NCBI GenBank assembly: GCA_023055425.1
Contig: JALGPY010000001.1
Coordinates: 73,154,994-73,218,993 of the forward strand
DNA length: 64,000 nt
DNA from: Linanthus parryae
Taxonomy: Eukaryota; Streptophyta; Magnoliopsida; Ericales; Polemoniaceae
Direction: 5' to 3'
Part shown: positions 32,856 through 42,222 of the stretch, one piece after another
How positions within the stretch are numbered: the first letter of the stretch is position 1
How the letters are laid out: the number at the start of each line of letters is the position of its first letter
Notes under the pieces: model-generated
The model's input: the letters and a program-made list of their open reading frames with translations, nothing else
Database searches by the model: none
Told to the model about the DNA's origin: nothing
Translations under genes and position numbers: made by a program

Positions 32856-32925
32856 AAGTGCATTCCAAGAGAAAACTACTAGACACAACACATCACAACA
32901 CAAGAAATTTTCAAAGGCTAGAGAA

Positions 32926-33230
32926 GCTCTGACGAACACGCCGCCAAGGCCCGGAGGACTTCAATCCAGCCGCCGGAGATCCCAACTCCGTCAAATCAAA
33001 GATCATAAGCTGAAGCTCTGAAGAACACGCCGCCAAGGCCCGGAAGACTTCGATCCAGCCGCCGGAGATCCCAACTCCGCTAAATCAAATATCATAAGCC
33101 GAAGATCCGCCGAACACAGCGCCAAGGCCCGGAGGACTTCAATCCAGCCGCCGGAGATCCCGACTCCGCAAAATCAAATCATAAGCCGAAGCTCCGCCGA
33201 ACACGCCGCCACGGCCCGGAGGACTTCATC
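32926..33230 (+). repeat. 87-89-bp tandem repeat in the G LTR
   Basis: Units begin at 32926, 33015, 33104 and 33191 (the last one partial) and carry words such as CGCCAAGGCCCGGAGGACTT and CGGAGATCCC. The counterpart in the 3' LTR is at 40295-40599. Nine of the eleven LTR differences fall inside this block. Confidence 0.9.
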
Positions 33231-33467
33231 GCTTTCAAATCAACATCTCCATCCAAATCGGAGAAACTCAAGCCGTTCGATTCGAAATCAAGTCGCATAG
33301 ACCCTCGATCGAAGAAGAAGGAAAGAAGAATCAAAGGAGTTTATTTCTTATTTAAGGAAATACATACCAGAGATTGTAATCCTGCTTTATTATTTTTCAT
33401 CTAATTGAATTTGACGCAGATTTCTTTGTTTCCATAATCCGAACAAGAAATTTGGTGTACAAAATTC

Positions 33468-33485
33468 TGGCACGCCCAGTGGGAC
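33468..33485 (+). other. Primer-binding site of element G
   Basis: TGGCACGCCCAGTGGGAC starts six bases after the LTR; this sequence type is common in plant gypsy elements. I do not assign the tRNA. Confidence 0.75.
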
Positions 33486-33534
33486 AATCTCTGCCTTTCA
33501 TCTCTTCTTTCTAAGGATTCACGAAGCTTTCAGG

Positions 33535-35829
33535 ATGTCTTCAAAGAAAGGCGTTTCATCAATTCTGGAGCACAAGATCCAGACAGTCAGATCTACAAGT
33601 TCTGACAAAGATGGCTCTGGAGCAGGTGAAGAAAGTTTGGGACGGGTAACCCGAAGCAAAGCTGTGGCCCTAGGCCGTCCTCCCATGGCGTTGATCCCCA
33701 AATCAACTCCGGTGTTTGGATCCAACCCTTCCGACGTTCCAGATCTACCCATCCAAGTTGAAGCTCACAAAGATGGTCATGATGCCCTTGGGGAAGGAAG
33801 TCAAGCCAATTTACCAATGGAGAAATCCCCCTCGCATTCATCAACTGAAGGAGATCCTGATGGAGATGATGTTGCAAAACACGACGATGAGGAGGAAGGT
33901 GGTGACAGTTCAGAATATTCCTTCGATGCCGCTGAATCAAAGTCACACAAAGATGGTGGTCCTACGGCTTCTGATTACTCTTTCATGCCTGTCATGACCA
34001 CGAGTGCAGTTGCACTAGAAGAGCAGGTTTCATTCTTATCCAAGAGCGTGGAGGAAATGAAACTTGCTATGGAAAAACGTGATCTTCAGTTTGCAGCATT
34101 GATGAACAGGATGGAGAATATGGGAGAATCAAGCCATGTTGTCCAAGGCCCTCCAAGAACTGAAGATGTACCTGGAAAAAATAAAGAAAAGATGCCAGAT
34201 CTGAATGTTTCGGCAGAGGGTTCCATTCCTCTTAGCCAGTTGAAGAGTTTTATTTTTGAAACAATGAAAGAGAAGCAAGAAAAGGTGGAGGAGGCGCCCA
34301 AGCCTTTAACAGGGTATAAGAAGCCTTACTCCGAAAGGATCGAGCTCTTGCAATTGCCTACGGGATATAACCCTCCAAAGTTCAAGTTATTCAGTGGTAA
34401 AGGCAATCCTAGGCAGCATATCGCTCATTTCGTGGAGACATGCAACAATGCGGGTTCGTATGGAGACCTACTTGTCAAGCAATTTGTTCGAACACTTGAT
34501 GGCTACGCTTTTGATTGGTACGGAGATCTTGAGCCCAGATCAATCGATAGTTGGGAGCAGATGGAGAACGCGTTCTTGAATCGGTTCTATAGCACGCGAA
34601 GGACAGTGAGCATGACCGAGCTCACTAACACCCGCCAATGGAAGGATGAGCCTGTGATCGATTACATCAATCGATGGAGGAATCTGAGTCTCATCTGCAA
34701 AGATAGACTTAGCGAAATCTTCGGCATTGAGATGTGCATCCAAGGTATGCATTGGGGAATCCGCTACATCCTTCAGGGGATCAAGCCTAGAACCTTTGAG
34801 GAGTTAGCAACCCGTGCTCATGACATGGAAATTAGTATATCTGCTAGCGGAAGCCAAGGACCACCGTTTCAAGACTCTAAACCTGTTTCAGTCAAACCAA
34901 ATTTTCACAAAGGGGGCAATGGAACATTAAAAGTTGAAGCTAAAGAATCAATGGCTGTAACGGTTGCACCTGTGAAGCTAGGCGCCAAGTCAAGTAAGAA
35001 AGATGGCGATAAATTCACCTCGTATCAAGCAGGGTACACACCAAAGCCATCGTTGAAGGAATTGCAAGCCAAAGTGTATCCGTTTCCTGACGCTAATGTT
35101 CCTGATATGCTTGATCAACTTTTGACCCTCAGACTGCTCGAGCTCCCTGAATCAAAGAGACCGGAGGAAGCTATGAGGACTGATGACCCACGATACTGCA
35201 AATATCATCGCCTTGTAAGCCATCCTACACATCAGTGTTTTATTTTGAAAGAGAAAATATTGCAACTTGTTCGAGAAGGGAAGGTTTCTTTGGAAGAGGA
35301 ACAAGAAACTACAACAACCAATATGATCTCTCTCACTTGTGGTGATGAAGATCAAGAAATGATGTCATATGGAGTATCATGCAATGTAATTGGCGTCGAA
35401 GAAATTGATGACAATTTTGGTCGATTTTTGCAAGTCAAAGATAACGAGGTAGACACCACAAAGAAGCCTTCTGTCTTTCACCGTCTTGGAAAGAGGAAAG
35501 CAAGAGAGTCTGTGTTTAATCGTTTAGGATTGAAGGATGCTACTACAATGACTCCTCGACGACCAGTCTACAATAGACTGGGTACAACCATGGAGCGTGG
35601 GATGAAGACTATGGCTCGAAGAAGAAAACCACCTGCAATGTCAATAGAACATGAGGAGATCGGTAGTAAGTTTCCATCTCAAATGAGGAGGCACACAGAA
35701 GTTATTGGAACAACCGAAGAAGTGCTAAAAGTTAGACAACAAACCATCGTCGTTACTAAAGTGGTAAATGATGAAAGAGAAAGAACCTGCCTCATCGATG
35801 GCAAGTTCTTGAAATATGATCATCTTTGA
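33535..35829 (+). CDS. Intact gag polyprotein of element G (764 aa)
   Basis: The ATG at 33535 follows CTTTCAG and begins MSSKKGVSSILEHK; it is the first long-frame ATG after the primer site. Residues 1-150 are acidic and disordered. About 160-198 is a coiled coil (LEEQVSFLSKSVEEMKLAM). About 277-440 is the Ty3-type retrotransposon gag core (YNPPKFKLFSGKGNPRQHIA, FVRTLDGYAFDWYGDL, WEQMENAFLNRFYSTRR). Near residue 553 a CX2H...HX3C block (CKYHRLVSHPTHQCFILKEK) replaces a classical zinc knuckle. VFHRLG, VFNRLG and VYNRLG repeat at about 646-680. No DSG/DTG protease follows. The protein should form the capsid-like particle; copying enzymes must come from another element. Confidence 0.9.
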   Translation: MSSKKGVSSILEHKIQTVRSTSSDKDGSGAGEESLGRVTRSKAVALGRPPMALIPKSTPVFGSNPSDVPDLPIQVEAHKDGHDALGEGSQANLPMEKSPSHSSTEGDPDGDDVAKHDDEEEGGDSSEYSFDAAESKSHKDGGPTASDYSFMPVMTTSAVALEEQVSFLSKSVEEMKLAMEKRDLQFAALMNRMENMGESSHVVQGPPRTEDVPGKNKEKMPDLNVSAEGSIPLSQLKSFIFETMKEKQEKVEEAPKPLTGYKKPYSERIELLQLPTGYNPPKFKLFSGKGNPRQHIAHFVETCNNAGSYGDLLVKQFVRTLDGYAFDWYGDLEPRSIDSWEQMENAFLNRFYSTRRTVSMTELTNTRQWKDEPVIDYINRWRNLSLICKDRLSEIFGIEMCIQGMHWGIRYILQGIKPRTFEELATRAHDMEISISASGSQGPPFQDSKPVSVKPNFHKGGNGTLKVEAKESMAVTVAPVKLGAKSSKKDGDKFTSYQAGYTPKPSLKELQAKVYPFPDANVPDMLDQLLTLRLLELPESKRPEEAMRTDDPRYCKYHRLVSHPTHQCFILKEKILQLVREGKVSLEEEQETTTTNMISLTCGDEDQEMMSYGVSCNVIGVEEIDDNFGRFLQVKDNEVDTTKKPSVFHRLGKRKARESVFNRLGLKDATTMTPRRPVYNRLGTTMERGMKTMARRRKPPAMSIEHEEIGSKFPSQMRRHTEVIGTTEEVLKVRQQTIVVTKVVNDERERTCLIDGKFLKYDHL

Positions 35830-35843
35830 AAAAAATATTCAAA

Positions 35844-36065
35844 GCTCCTGTAGTACGAGCCTAAACTGCTTCAAAGGATCCAGTAGCACGAGCCTAAACT
35901 GCTTCAACGCTCCTGTAGCACGAGCCTAAACTGCTTCAACGCTCCTGTAGCACGAGCCTAAACTGCTTCAACGCTCCTGTTGTACGAGCCTAAACTGCTT
36001 CAAACGCTCCCGTAGTATGAGCTTATAAACTACCTCAATGCTCTTCGACACAAGAGTTTAAACTG
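35844..36065 (+). repeat. 32-bp minisatellite after gag
   Basis: Six to seven units of GCTCCTGTAGCACGAGCCTA followed by AACTGCTTCAAC start 15 bp after the gag stop. Central units are identical and outer ones decayed. Similar ACGAG...AAACTG arrays and the following GTACGTAGGCAGC word are familiar from Tat-type gypsy elements. Confidence 0.85.
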
Positions 36066-37098
36066 TGTTACTCCTAACTTGCACGAGTCTAAACTGCAAA
36101 GGCTAAATTGAACTACGCTTGGCTTGATCCTGTGAGGGTACGTAGGCAGCTTGGAACATTCTTCCGAGTTCAGTCATACCAAAAAAAAAAAAAAAAATCC
36201 CCAATTTTCATGGATTCTTATTAAAAGACGAATGATGTCAATTTGTCTCAAGACATTCTTTGAAGAGTCTGGAATGGTGAGATGTGACAATTTGATCTCG
36301 TATGGGATTGAAGCTCTTGTTGTTTCTGCAAAAAGTTAAGTTGCACTCATTTTCCTCAAGTTCTTGAAGTCACCATTGACGCCGCAACCCCAACGTCTAA
36401 TTTATAACAATTCCATATCTTTTCATGGACCTTTTGTTGTTGCCGTCCTCATCACTGGCCAAGCTCGTCATACGATCGAAAACATTGCGCCACCATCTCA
36501 AATAAAGCTTCATTAATGTCGTGGCTGCATTAAACTTGTCATGCTCGCATTGAAAAAGTGAAGTTTCACGGACCTGCAAAATACAGTGAACAGAAACGTA
36601 GCCAACAAATTACCGATCGTTAAGGCTTCTTATTTTCAGAAATAAGTGGTGCAACACACCATTGTTGTTGTCGACCTGATTTTACGTGGTCTCCGTTTCG
36701 AACTATTGTTGATTATGGCGGATAGTCAAAGTTTATGGGCATGGCTGTGAAAGGTCACTTGGTATTGCTTGAACTTGATGTTGTTCCCCTTGGTGGATGC
36801 ATCAATCTTCTTAGCCAATGGTGCTACTGATCTACATCTTGCAGTATGATGCCACCATTTTTGGTCCTCCCTATTGTGGTGTGTGTTGTCATTATCATCA
36901 GTTTACATTTAATGGCATAAAAAAAGCATTCCCATTTGGAAAATAAAGCTCTCTGGACGCTAGCTAATGAGGATTCAAATTTCAAGAGCATGTATTCTTT
37001 GCAAGCGTAAATGGAATGTTATGGTTCACTCAAGGAAGTGAATTGTGTGTGCATTGGTACAATTCGAAAAGAAGAGGCATCATGAGAAAATAAGCAAT
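36066..37098. other. Element G internal non-coding region
   Basis: About 1 kb between the minisatellite and the end of the antisense gene. It has a 17-A run at 36180-36196. Small frames on both strands have no family resemblance and I find no pol remnant. Confidence 0.6.
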
Positions 37099-37104
37099 TT
37101 TATT
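37099..37104 (-). terminator. AATAAA signal downstream of the antisense ORF
   Basis: The minus strand reads AGTAATAAAATTG about 80 bp after the stop of the antisense ORF, a plausible poly(A) signal position. Confidence 0.45.
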
Positions 37105-37184
37105 ACTTCATTAAAATCTTGAAAAGAAAATGAAAGTACTACACTGAAGGGGAAATGACAACTAAGAAAAAAAGAATAGTAATT

Positions 37185-38537
37185 CTACTGGGAGAATTTC
37201 TGTTTGAAGAGCTCTCCTCTCTCAAACTCCAAGGCATCCTTAACGTTCGCCAACTCCTGGAGAGCTTTTTCTCGTCGAGCAAGTTCCTTAAGAGCATCCT
37301 CGCGTTCCTCCTTAAGAGAAGACATGTAAGAGCTTGAATTTGATATTTCTTGCTGTATCTCTGTTAATTTGGACTTTTTCTCATCCATCTTACCCTTGAG
37401 ATCTTCAAGTACCTTCAAAAGTTCAGTGCGCTTAGCCTCGATGTCATTGATCTCCTGTGAAAGTTCCTCGCACTCGGAATTCAGCTTTGCGTTGTTGAGC
37501 TCAGTGTCAGAAATATCTTGTTCGAAATCCTTCGCCTTCTCTTTCAATTGCCCGTCTGAAGGTTCAAGAGAGGGGACGAGCTTGCGTCTTTCGGATTCAT
37601 ATCCTTCCACCCGACTGAGATATGTCACCCACGCTTCACGCATTGAACGAACTTCTCGAGGAAAGATTGCCTCCATGGTCTCCAGTGCGATCTCTGTGTC
37701 CTTCTTTATTGCTAAGACATCCTCCACGGGTTGGTCTAATATGGTGCGAGAGAACTCTTCCTCAAAGAAAGTCAAGCATCGGCGGTTGACCTTTTTCAAA
37801 ATAGGGCAAACCGGCTGAAATCCAAGGTTTTTAGCGAATTCTTCAAGCGGAACGTCCATGTCAAATAGCTCATCAAAGCCATCCAGCTCCGGAAGGGGTG
37901 TAGGATCGTCAACGGGCTTCTTCGGCCTTATGTGCTTGTGATTGACGTCAATGTCCGATTCGCCTGCTTCCTCGGGGGAACTAAGAATGGTTACTCGCTT
38001 TGCGACGTCCTTGGTTGTCTCGACTCCACCCGTCTTTACCTTGATTGAAAACGGTGAGCGTTTCTGTCCTTGGGCTGCTTGTTTTTGCGGTTTCTTGGAA
38101 ACGGTGGAACTTTCATATGCTTGAGTGGATCCTTTAGAAGTCGATGCGTTGAGTTGCACGGGTCGTCGATCACTCCCTTGCGCTTGGGGCTTCAATCCAT
38201 TTCCGTTGCCTTCAATTGGACTATTGCGAGCCTTGAGTATGAATTGATCAGCTTCCTTGCTTTGTTTGGCGATCGGGGCCTGACTCGGATCAGCCTTCCG
38301 CTTCCTAGAGATCTCAGCTTGGTACTGCGGGGTGCCTCCTGATGTCTTTGTACTCACTTTGCCCATCTCGCGCCCAACGCCGTCTTCTTTAGCACGAACC
38401 TGACCGAGCCTATCTTCACGCTGCTCATTCGTTGGCTTCCCATTCTCATTCTTGCGAAATTCGTCACGCGCCTCGCCCATGCTATCCCTCTTAGTGGATT
38501 GGTGACGGTTGTTTGAACGGGATGACTTTGACGACAT
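37185..38537 (-). CDS. Intact antisense ORF of element G (450 aa), basic N-terminus plus coiled coil
   Basis: The frame runs uninterrupted from ATG at 38537-38535 (MSSKSSRSNNRHQSTKRDSM) to a stop at 37185, opposite in direction to gag. Residues 1-190 are basic, Ser/Lys/Gln-rich and disordered, with KKPQKQAAQGQKRSPFSIKV. About 195-250 is acidic (PLPELDGFDELFDMDVPLEE). About 250-340 looks folded (FFEEEFSRTILDQPVEDV, REAWVTYLSRVEGYESERRK). About 350-450 is a long coiled coil (SECEELSQEINDIEAKRTEL). I recognise no named enzyme domain. Extra antisense ORFs are known in the Tat lineage of plant Ty3/gypsy elements, some with plant mobile domains; whether this is one is not settled. Function unknown; a DNA- or chromatin-associated role is only a guess. 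Confidence 0.8.
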   Translation of the reverse strand: MSSKSSRSNNRHQSTKRDSMGEARDEFRKNENGKPTNEQREDRLGQVRAKEDGVGREMGKVSTKTSGGTPQYQAEISRKRKADPSQAPIAKQSKEADQFILKARNSPIEGNGNGLKPQAQGSDRRPVQLNASTSKGSTQAYESSTVSKKPQKQAAQGQKRSPFSIKVKTGGVETTKDVAKRVTILSSPEEAGESDIDVNHKHIRPKKPVDDPTPLPELDGFDELFDMDVPLEEFAKNLGFQPVCPILKKVNRRCLTFFEEEFSRTILDQPVEDVLAIKKDTEIALETMEAIFPREVRSMREAWVTYLSRVEGYESERRKLVPSLEPSDGQLKEKAKDFEQDISDTELNNAKLNSECEELSQEINDIEAKRTELLKVLEDLKGKMDEKKSKLTEIQQEISNSSSYMSSLKEEREDALKELARREKALQELANVKDALEFERGELFKQKFSQ

Positions 38538-38544
38538 TATGATC

Positions 38545-38565
38545 CTGTAAAAAAAAAAAAAAAGA
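38545..38565 (-). promoter_or_regulatory. Acceptor-like site just before the antisense ATG
   Basis: On the minus strand a run of 15 T is followed by ACAG and then GATCATA and the ATG. This looks like a 3' splice site, implying a 5'-UTR intron. No strong donor (AG|GTAAG) is seen upstream, so it is tentative. Confidence 0.35.
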
Positions 38566-39244
38566 ACAACAACAACAACTCCATCAAATGATAGAAGTTA
38601 GAAGATCAAAGGTGTTGGCTACAAAAATGTGTTAGCCATCCCACTGGAGCTCAATGTTGAGTAATATTTTTTATTGTTTTCTTCTCCAAATGAGCAGGTT
38701 GATGTTTCAAAAAAAAAAAAAAAAAAGGAGCACTGCACATTCTTTTTACAAGTAACAGAGTAGTAGGCAAGAGATGAAAAGAAATAAAATAAATTTACAA
38801 AACAGAGCATGTAGTGCTCTGTTGTAAGAGAAAACCAGTGGCTAAAAAAAAGAAGCATCATAGTTGGGTTTCATGATGAATGAAGCAAATTTATGGTCCG
38901 GGAATGAAGAAAATTTGGACGTTCGGTTTAGTCGCTGAAGAAAGACGGAGTACGGAAACAAGTTTATGACGAAAACAACACTAGTATCACCTATATTTGA
39001 CAGAACAGAGAATCGAAAGTAAATCAGAGTTCTAAAGAAAAGACCAAGAACCTTTTATGGAAGTGGTGATTTAACTTTGTTGGCCTTCTCTTCAGCCCGT
39101 CAGGAATGGGTTCGTCGCGTCGCCCACAACCCTTGTAGCTTGTCCTCTCTTCCGAGCTCGTCGCTAAGGAAATGGAAAGGCCTGCTTGTTGCTTAAACTG
39201 GAGCTAAGAGAAGGAGTAAAAGTGATGAGCATTTTCAGTAGTGA
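38566..39244 (-). other. Presumed 5' leader of the antisense gene
   Basis: No long frame. A 19-A run lies near 38709-38727 on the plus strand. Nothing else is recognised. Confidence 0.35.
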
Positions 39245-39255
39245 CCATTTATAGC
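39245..39255 (-). promoter_or_regulatory. TATA-like box for the antisense gene
   Basis: The minus strand reads GCTATAAATGG, a near-consensus TATA box about 710 bp upstream of the antisense ATG. Confidence 0.45.
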
Positions 39256-39941
39256 AGAGAAATGGAGTTCGGCAACATAAAAAAAAATTGAAATGTTGAA
39301 ATGATTTTGATGATCTGTTTTGTTAGGATTCTCAAGATTATCCTTTGTGGGTTAAAGTTGATTTTGAATGCTCTCATAAGAGAGGTGAAAGTTATAGAGG
39401 ATGACGCAAATCTTACTGGTTCATTTTAAAATCAACTAGTTGATTTGAAAGTCAAACCCAAAGCTCAATCAGATAACACTCTGTTTTGTTTGGGCAAAGC
39501 AATTAATGGGCTGAGATTGAGATCCATATTGGGCTTCTATTGTGACATTTATGATTACTCGTGCACTTTTTAAAATGAAAGAGTACAGGACCGATGGAAG
39601 GATCGAGTTCAGTTATTTTATTTAACAAGCCCAATTCAACGAGTTTTGTAAATTTCTTAGAGTTCCATCAAATCCAGCAAGTCCAAGCAACACGAACGTG
39701 CAGTGAAATAAAATCCAGACATATTGACGAGTTGCGTGAAATTGCTCTCAAAGCTCAAATAAAATCCAAGTTCAAATGGATTTTCGGTCACCTCAACGCG
39801 ACGATCTGAAAGCAAACATAGAATCTTCAGGGATCGACAAAGAAACAAAGTCTAACAAGTTGTGCAAATGTCAACGAAAAAAAGACTTCGAAAGTTCGAG
39901 ACATGTCCACCAACAAGCTACTGGAGCCGGCGAACAAGTCT
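39256..39941. other. Element G internal non-coding region before the 3' LTR
   Basis: AT-rich; frames at 39594-39848 on both strands are short and unrecognised. Confidence 0.5.
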
Positions 39942-39951
39942 CGAGGGGGCA
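39942..39951 (+). other. Polypurine tract of element G
   Basis: CGAGGGGGCA lies two bases before the 3' LTR start. Confidence 0.7.
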
Positions 39952-39953
39952 TT

Positions 39954-40830
39954 TGTTGACACACAAAAAAGTAATTATTTTACCTCTATTTTAGTAGTGC
40001 AAAATGTCACGTTTGACACGCTACGTATGGTAGAATAAATGAAATATTAGTTACATATTATATGGTTACTAATTAAAATATGACCATATTATTATGTAAT
40101 TAATTTCTACTATTATCTCTCAACAAATAAAAGAGATAATAACAAACAAGGTTGTTAGTAGTTTATGGATCTCAAATCCCGAGTACAATGACCAAAATGC
40201 CCCCACTGGTTTGCCTATAAATAGAAGTGCATTCCAAGAGAAAACTACTAGACACAACACATCACAACACAAGAAATTTTCAAAGGCTAGAGAAGGTCTG
40301 ACGAACACGCCGCCAAGGCCCGGAGGACTTCAATCCAGCCGCCGGAGATCCCAACTCCGTCAAATCAAAGATCATAAGCTGAAGCTCTGACGAACACGCT
40401 GCCAAGGCCCGGAAGACTTCGATCCAGCCGGCGGAGATCCCAACTCCGCTAAATCAAAGATCATAAGCCGAAGATCCGCCGAACACACCGCCAAGGCCCG
40501 GAGGACTTCAATCCAGCCGTCGGAGATCCCGACTCCGCCAAATCAAATCATAAGCCGAAGCTCCGCCGAACACGCCGCCACAGCCCGGAGGACTTCATCG
40601 CTTTCAAATCAACATCTCCATCCAAATCGGAGAAACTCAAGCCGTTCGATTCGAAATCAAGTCGCATAGACCCTCGATCGAAGAAGAAGGAAAGAAGAAT
40701 CAAAGGAGTTTATTTCTTATTTAAGGAAATACATACCAGAGATTGTAATCCTGCATTATTATTTTTCATCTAATTGAATTTGACGCAGATTTCTTTGTTT
40801 CCATAATCCGAACAAGAAATTTGGTGTACA
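39954..40830 (+). repeat. 3' LTR of element G
   Basis: 877 bp, same ends and length as the 5' copy with 11 substitutions and no indels. It is followed directly by the CTCTC duplication and the resumed integrase frame of element C. Confidence 0.95.
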
Positions 40831-40835
40831 CTCTC

Positions 40836-41390
40836 ATCTTTCTTCTTGAAAGGAGACTTTTTTATTTTTCCTAATAAACTTGATTCACATGTCTCATATG
40901 ATTCATAATCAAATGAGTGTATAAATCCATCCTTATGGAGTCTAGAAATGCGTTTCTCGTTTATATGGCCTAAACAGAAATGTCATAGATAAGTACGATT
41001 TAAATCATTAGTTTTAATCCTCTTGGTATTTATGTTATAGACGGAATTATCTAGATCAACAATATATAATCCATTAGACAATAAAGTATTACAATAACCT
41101 TTCTTGTCCAAACAAGAAACATAATTAATGTTTCGTCTTATAGCAGGCGCATAATAACAACTATCTAATTCTAGAATATGTCATGAAGGTAAAGATAAAT
41201 CATAAATTCCGATGGCTAATGCAACAACTCTTGCTATATTCCCTACGGGCAAGTCTATCTCCCCTTTAGCCAGTCGTCTGTTTCTCTTAAGATCCTGCAC
41301 ATTTCAAGAAATGTGAGATCCACATCCAGTATCCAATACCCAAGATGAATAGATAAAACATATTGACATCTATAAAAAAAATACCTGGTG
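40836..41390 (-). pseudogene. Element C protease and integrase N-terminal region
   Basis: The protease landmark WVLDTGCGSHI with catalytic Asp lies around 41340-41310; a stop follows. Pre-integrase blocks (CLGHINEKRISRLHKDG) and FDYESYETCESSLLGKIKKS continue to 40836, where G interrupts before TSDLLTLIHTDV at 32576. Confidence 0.75.
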
Positions 41391-42222
41391 GTGGTGGAAT
41401 AAGTATTCTAAGCCTTTTATCTTCCAGATATTTGGGACAGTTCCTCTTCCAGTGGCCAGTCTGACTAAAGTTGTGACATGCTCCCTTAACCACCCCGCCA
41501 ACAGGTTTCAAGGCAACATCCTTGGGTTTTGCAACGTCCTTGCCTTTTCATTTGGAGGTAGAAGCAACTCTCTTTCTCTTTCCTTTATTAACCATCATTA
41601 TGGCCTTGCCTTTTCCCTTGTTAATGCTTTGTTCAGCTGTCTTCAACATATTGAGCAAGTCTGGAAGAGTTTTGTTGATCTCATTCATGTTATAGTTCAT
41701 GATGAACTGGCTATAACTATGCGGCAACAATTGTAGCATGAGATCAGTGGCCAACTCTTGACCCACCGGAAACCCCAGACGTGTGATATTCTCCAAGTAC
41801 CCGATTATGCGCAGTACATGAGGTCCCACTGGGTTCCCCACTGACAGATGACATTTGAACAAGGCTACTTCATACCGCTCATGGCTGGATTGCTCTTGGA
41901 AGAGATGCCTCAAATGTATGATCATATCATACGCCTCCTTGTTTTCATGTTGCTTGTGAACCTTAGAGGTCATGATGCATAGCATCAGGCAAGTCACATC
42001 ATTAGAATCGTCAACGATCTTTTTAAATTCATTCCTAATGGTGGCAGAAGCATTGGGCGCTGGTGGTTCTTGAATTGGATCCTCTAGAATGTACAATTTA
42101 TTTTCATTCTTGAGAACAATGCTCAAGTTTATGTACTAGCCCAGAAAATTGATTCCAGACTGCTTGTCCTTCTCAAGGACAGCCTACAATGATGGAGTCG
42201 ATGTAGATTGATTGTTTGCCAT
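41391..42222 (-). pseudogene. Element C gag, broken
   Basis: The ATG at 42222 begins MANNQSTSTPS; a TAG stands at codon 13 and a second stop follows before the 192-codon frame 42126-41548. Core blocks are HLRHLFQEQSSHERYEVALF, KCHLSVGNPVGPHVL, FIMNYNMNEINKTLPDLLNM and a Lys-rich tail. The zinc knuckle at 41460-41420 reads CHNFSQTGHWKRNCP, with the second Cys replaced by Phe. D has the same gag. Confidence 0.8.

Larger units (their letters stand above)
32585..33461 (+). repeat. 5' LTR of element G
   Basis: TGTTGACACAC to GGTGTACA, 877 bp. The first 300 bp are AT-rich U3, followed by a TATA box and then a GC-rich minisatellite. Short frames seen on the minus strand inside both LTRs are not genes. 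Confidence 0.95.
32585..40830 (+). mobile_element. Element G: gag-only LTR retrotransposon with an intact antisense ORF
   Basis: 8246 bp with two LTRs of exactly 877 bp that differ at 11 positions (about 98.7% identity) and perfect target duplications CTCTC (32580-32584 and 40831-40835). Contents: LTR with TATA, primer site, intact 764-codon gag, a 32-bp minisatellite, then on the minus strand an intact 450-codon ORF, and a polypurine tract. I find no protease, reverse transcriptase, RNase H or integrase motif. This fits the TR-GAG class of non-autonomous elements; gag style and the antisense ORF point to the Tat side of Ty3/gypsy. It entered the integrase gene of element C. Confidence 0.9.

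Noticed and set aside
33593..33946. 117-codon frame antisense to the gag of element G
   Set aside because: It is the mirror of the real gag frame and rich in His/Leu from codon complementarity; no start context or domain.
35838..36110. Evenly spaced repeats that could suggest a CRISPR array
   Set aside because: Units are contiguous without unique spacers and sit in a plant retroelement; it is a minisatellite.
37369..37818. 149-codon plus-strand frame opposite the antisense ORF of element G
   Set aside because: Ser-rich mirror of the coiled-coil region. The 450-codon minus frame is longer and has protein-like composition.
40120..40308. 62-codon minus frame repeated at 32751-32939
   Set aside because: Present in both copies only because they are the two LTRs of element G; short and unrelated to known proteins.
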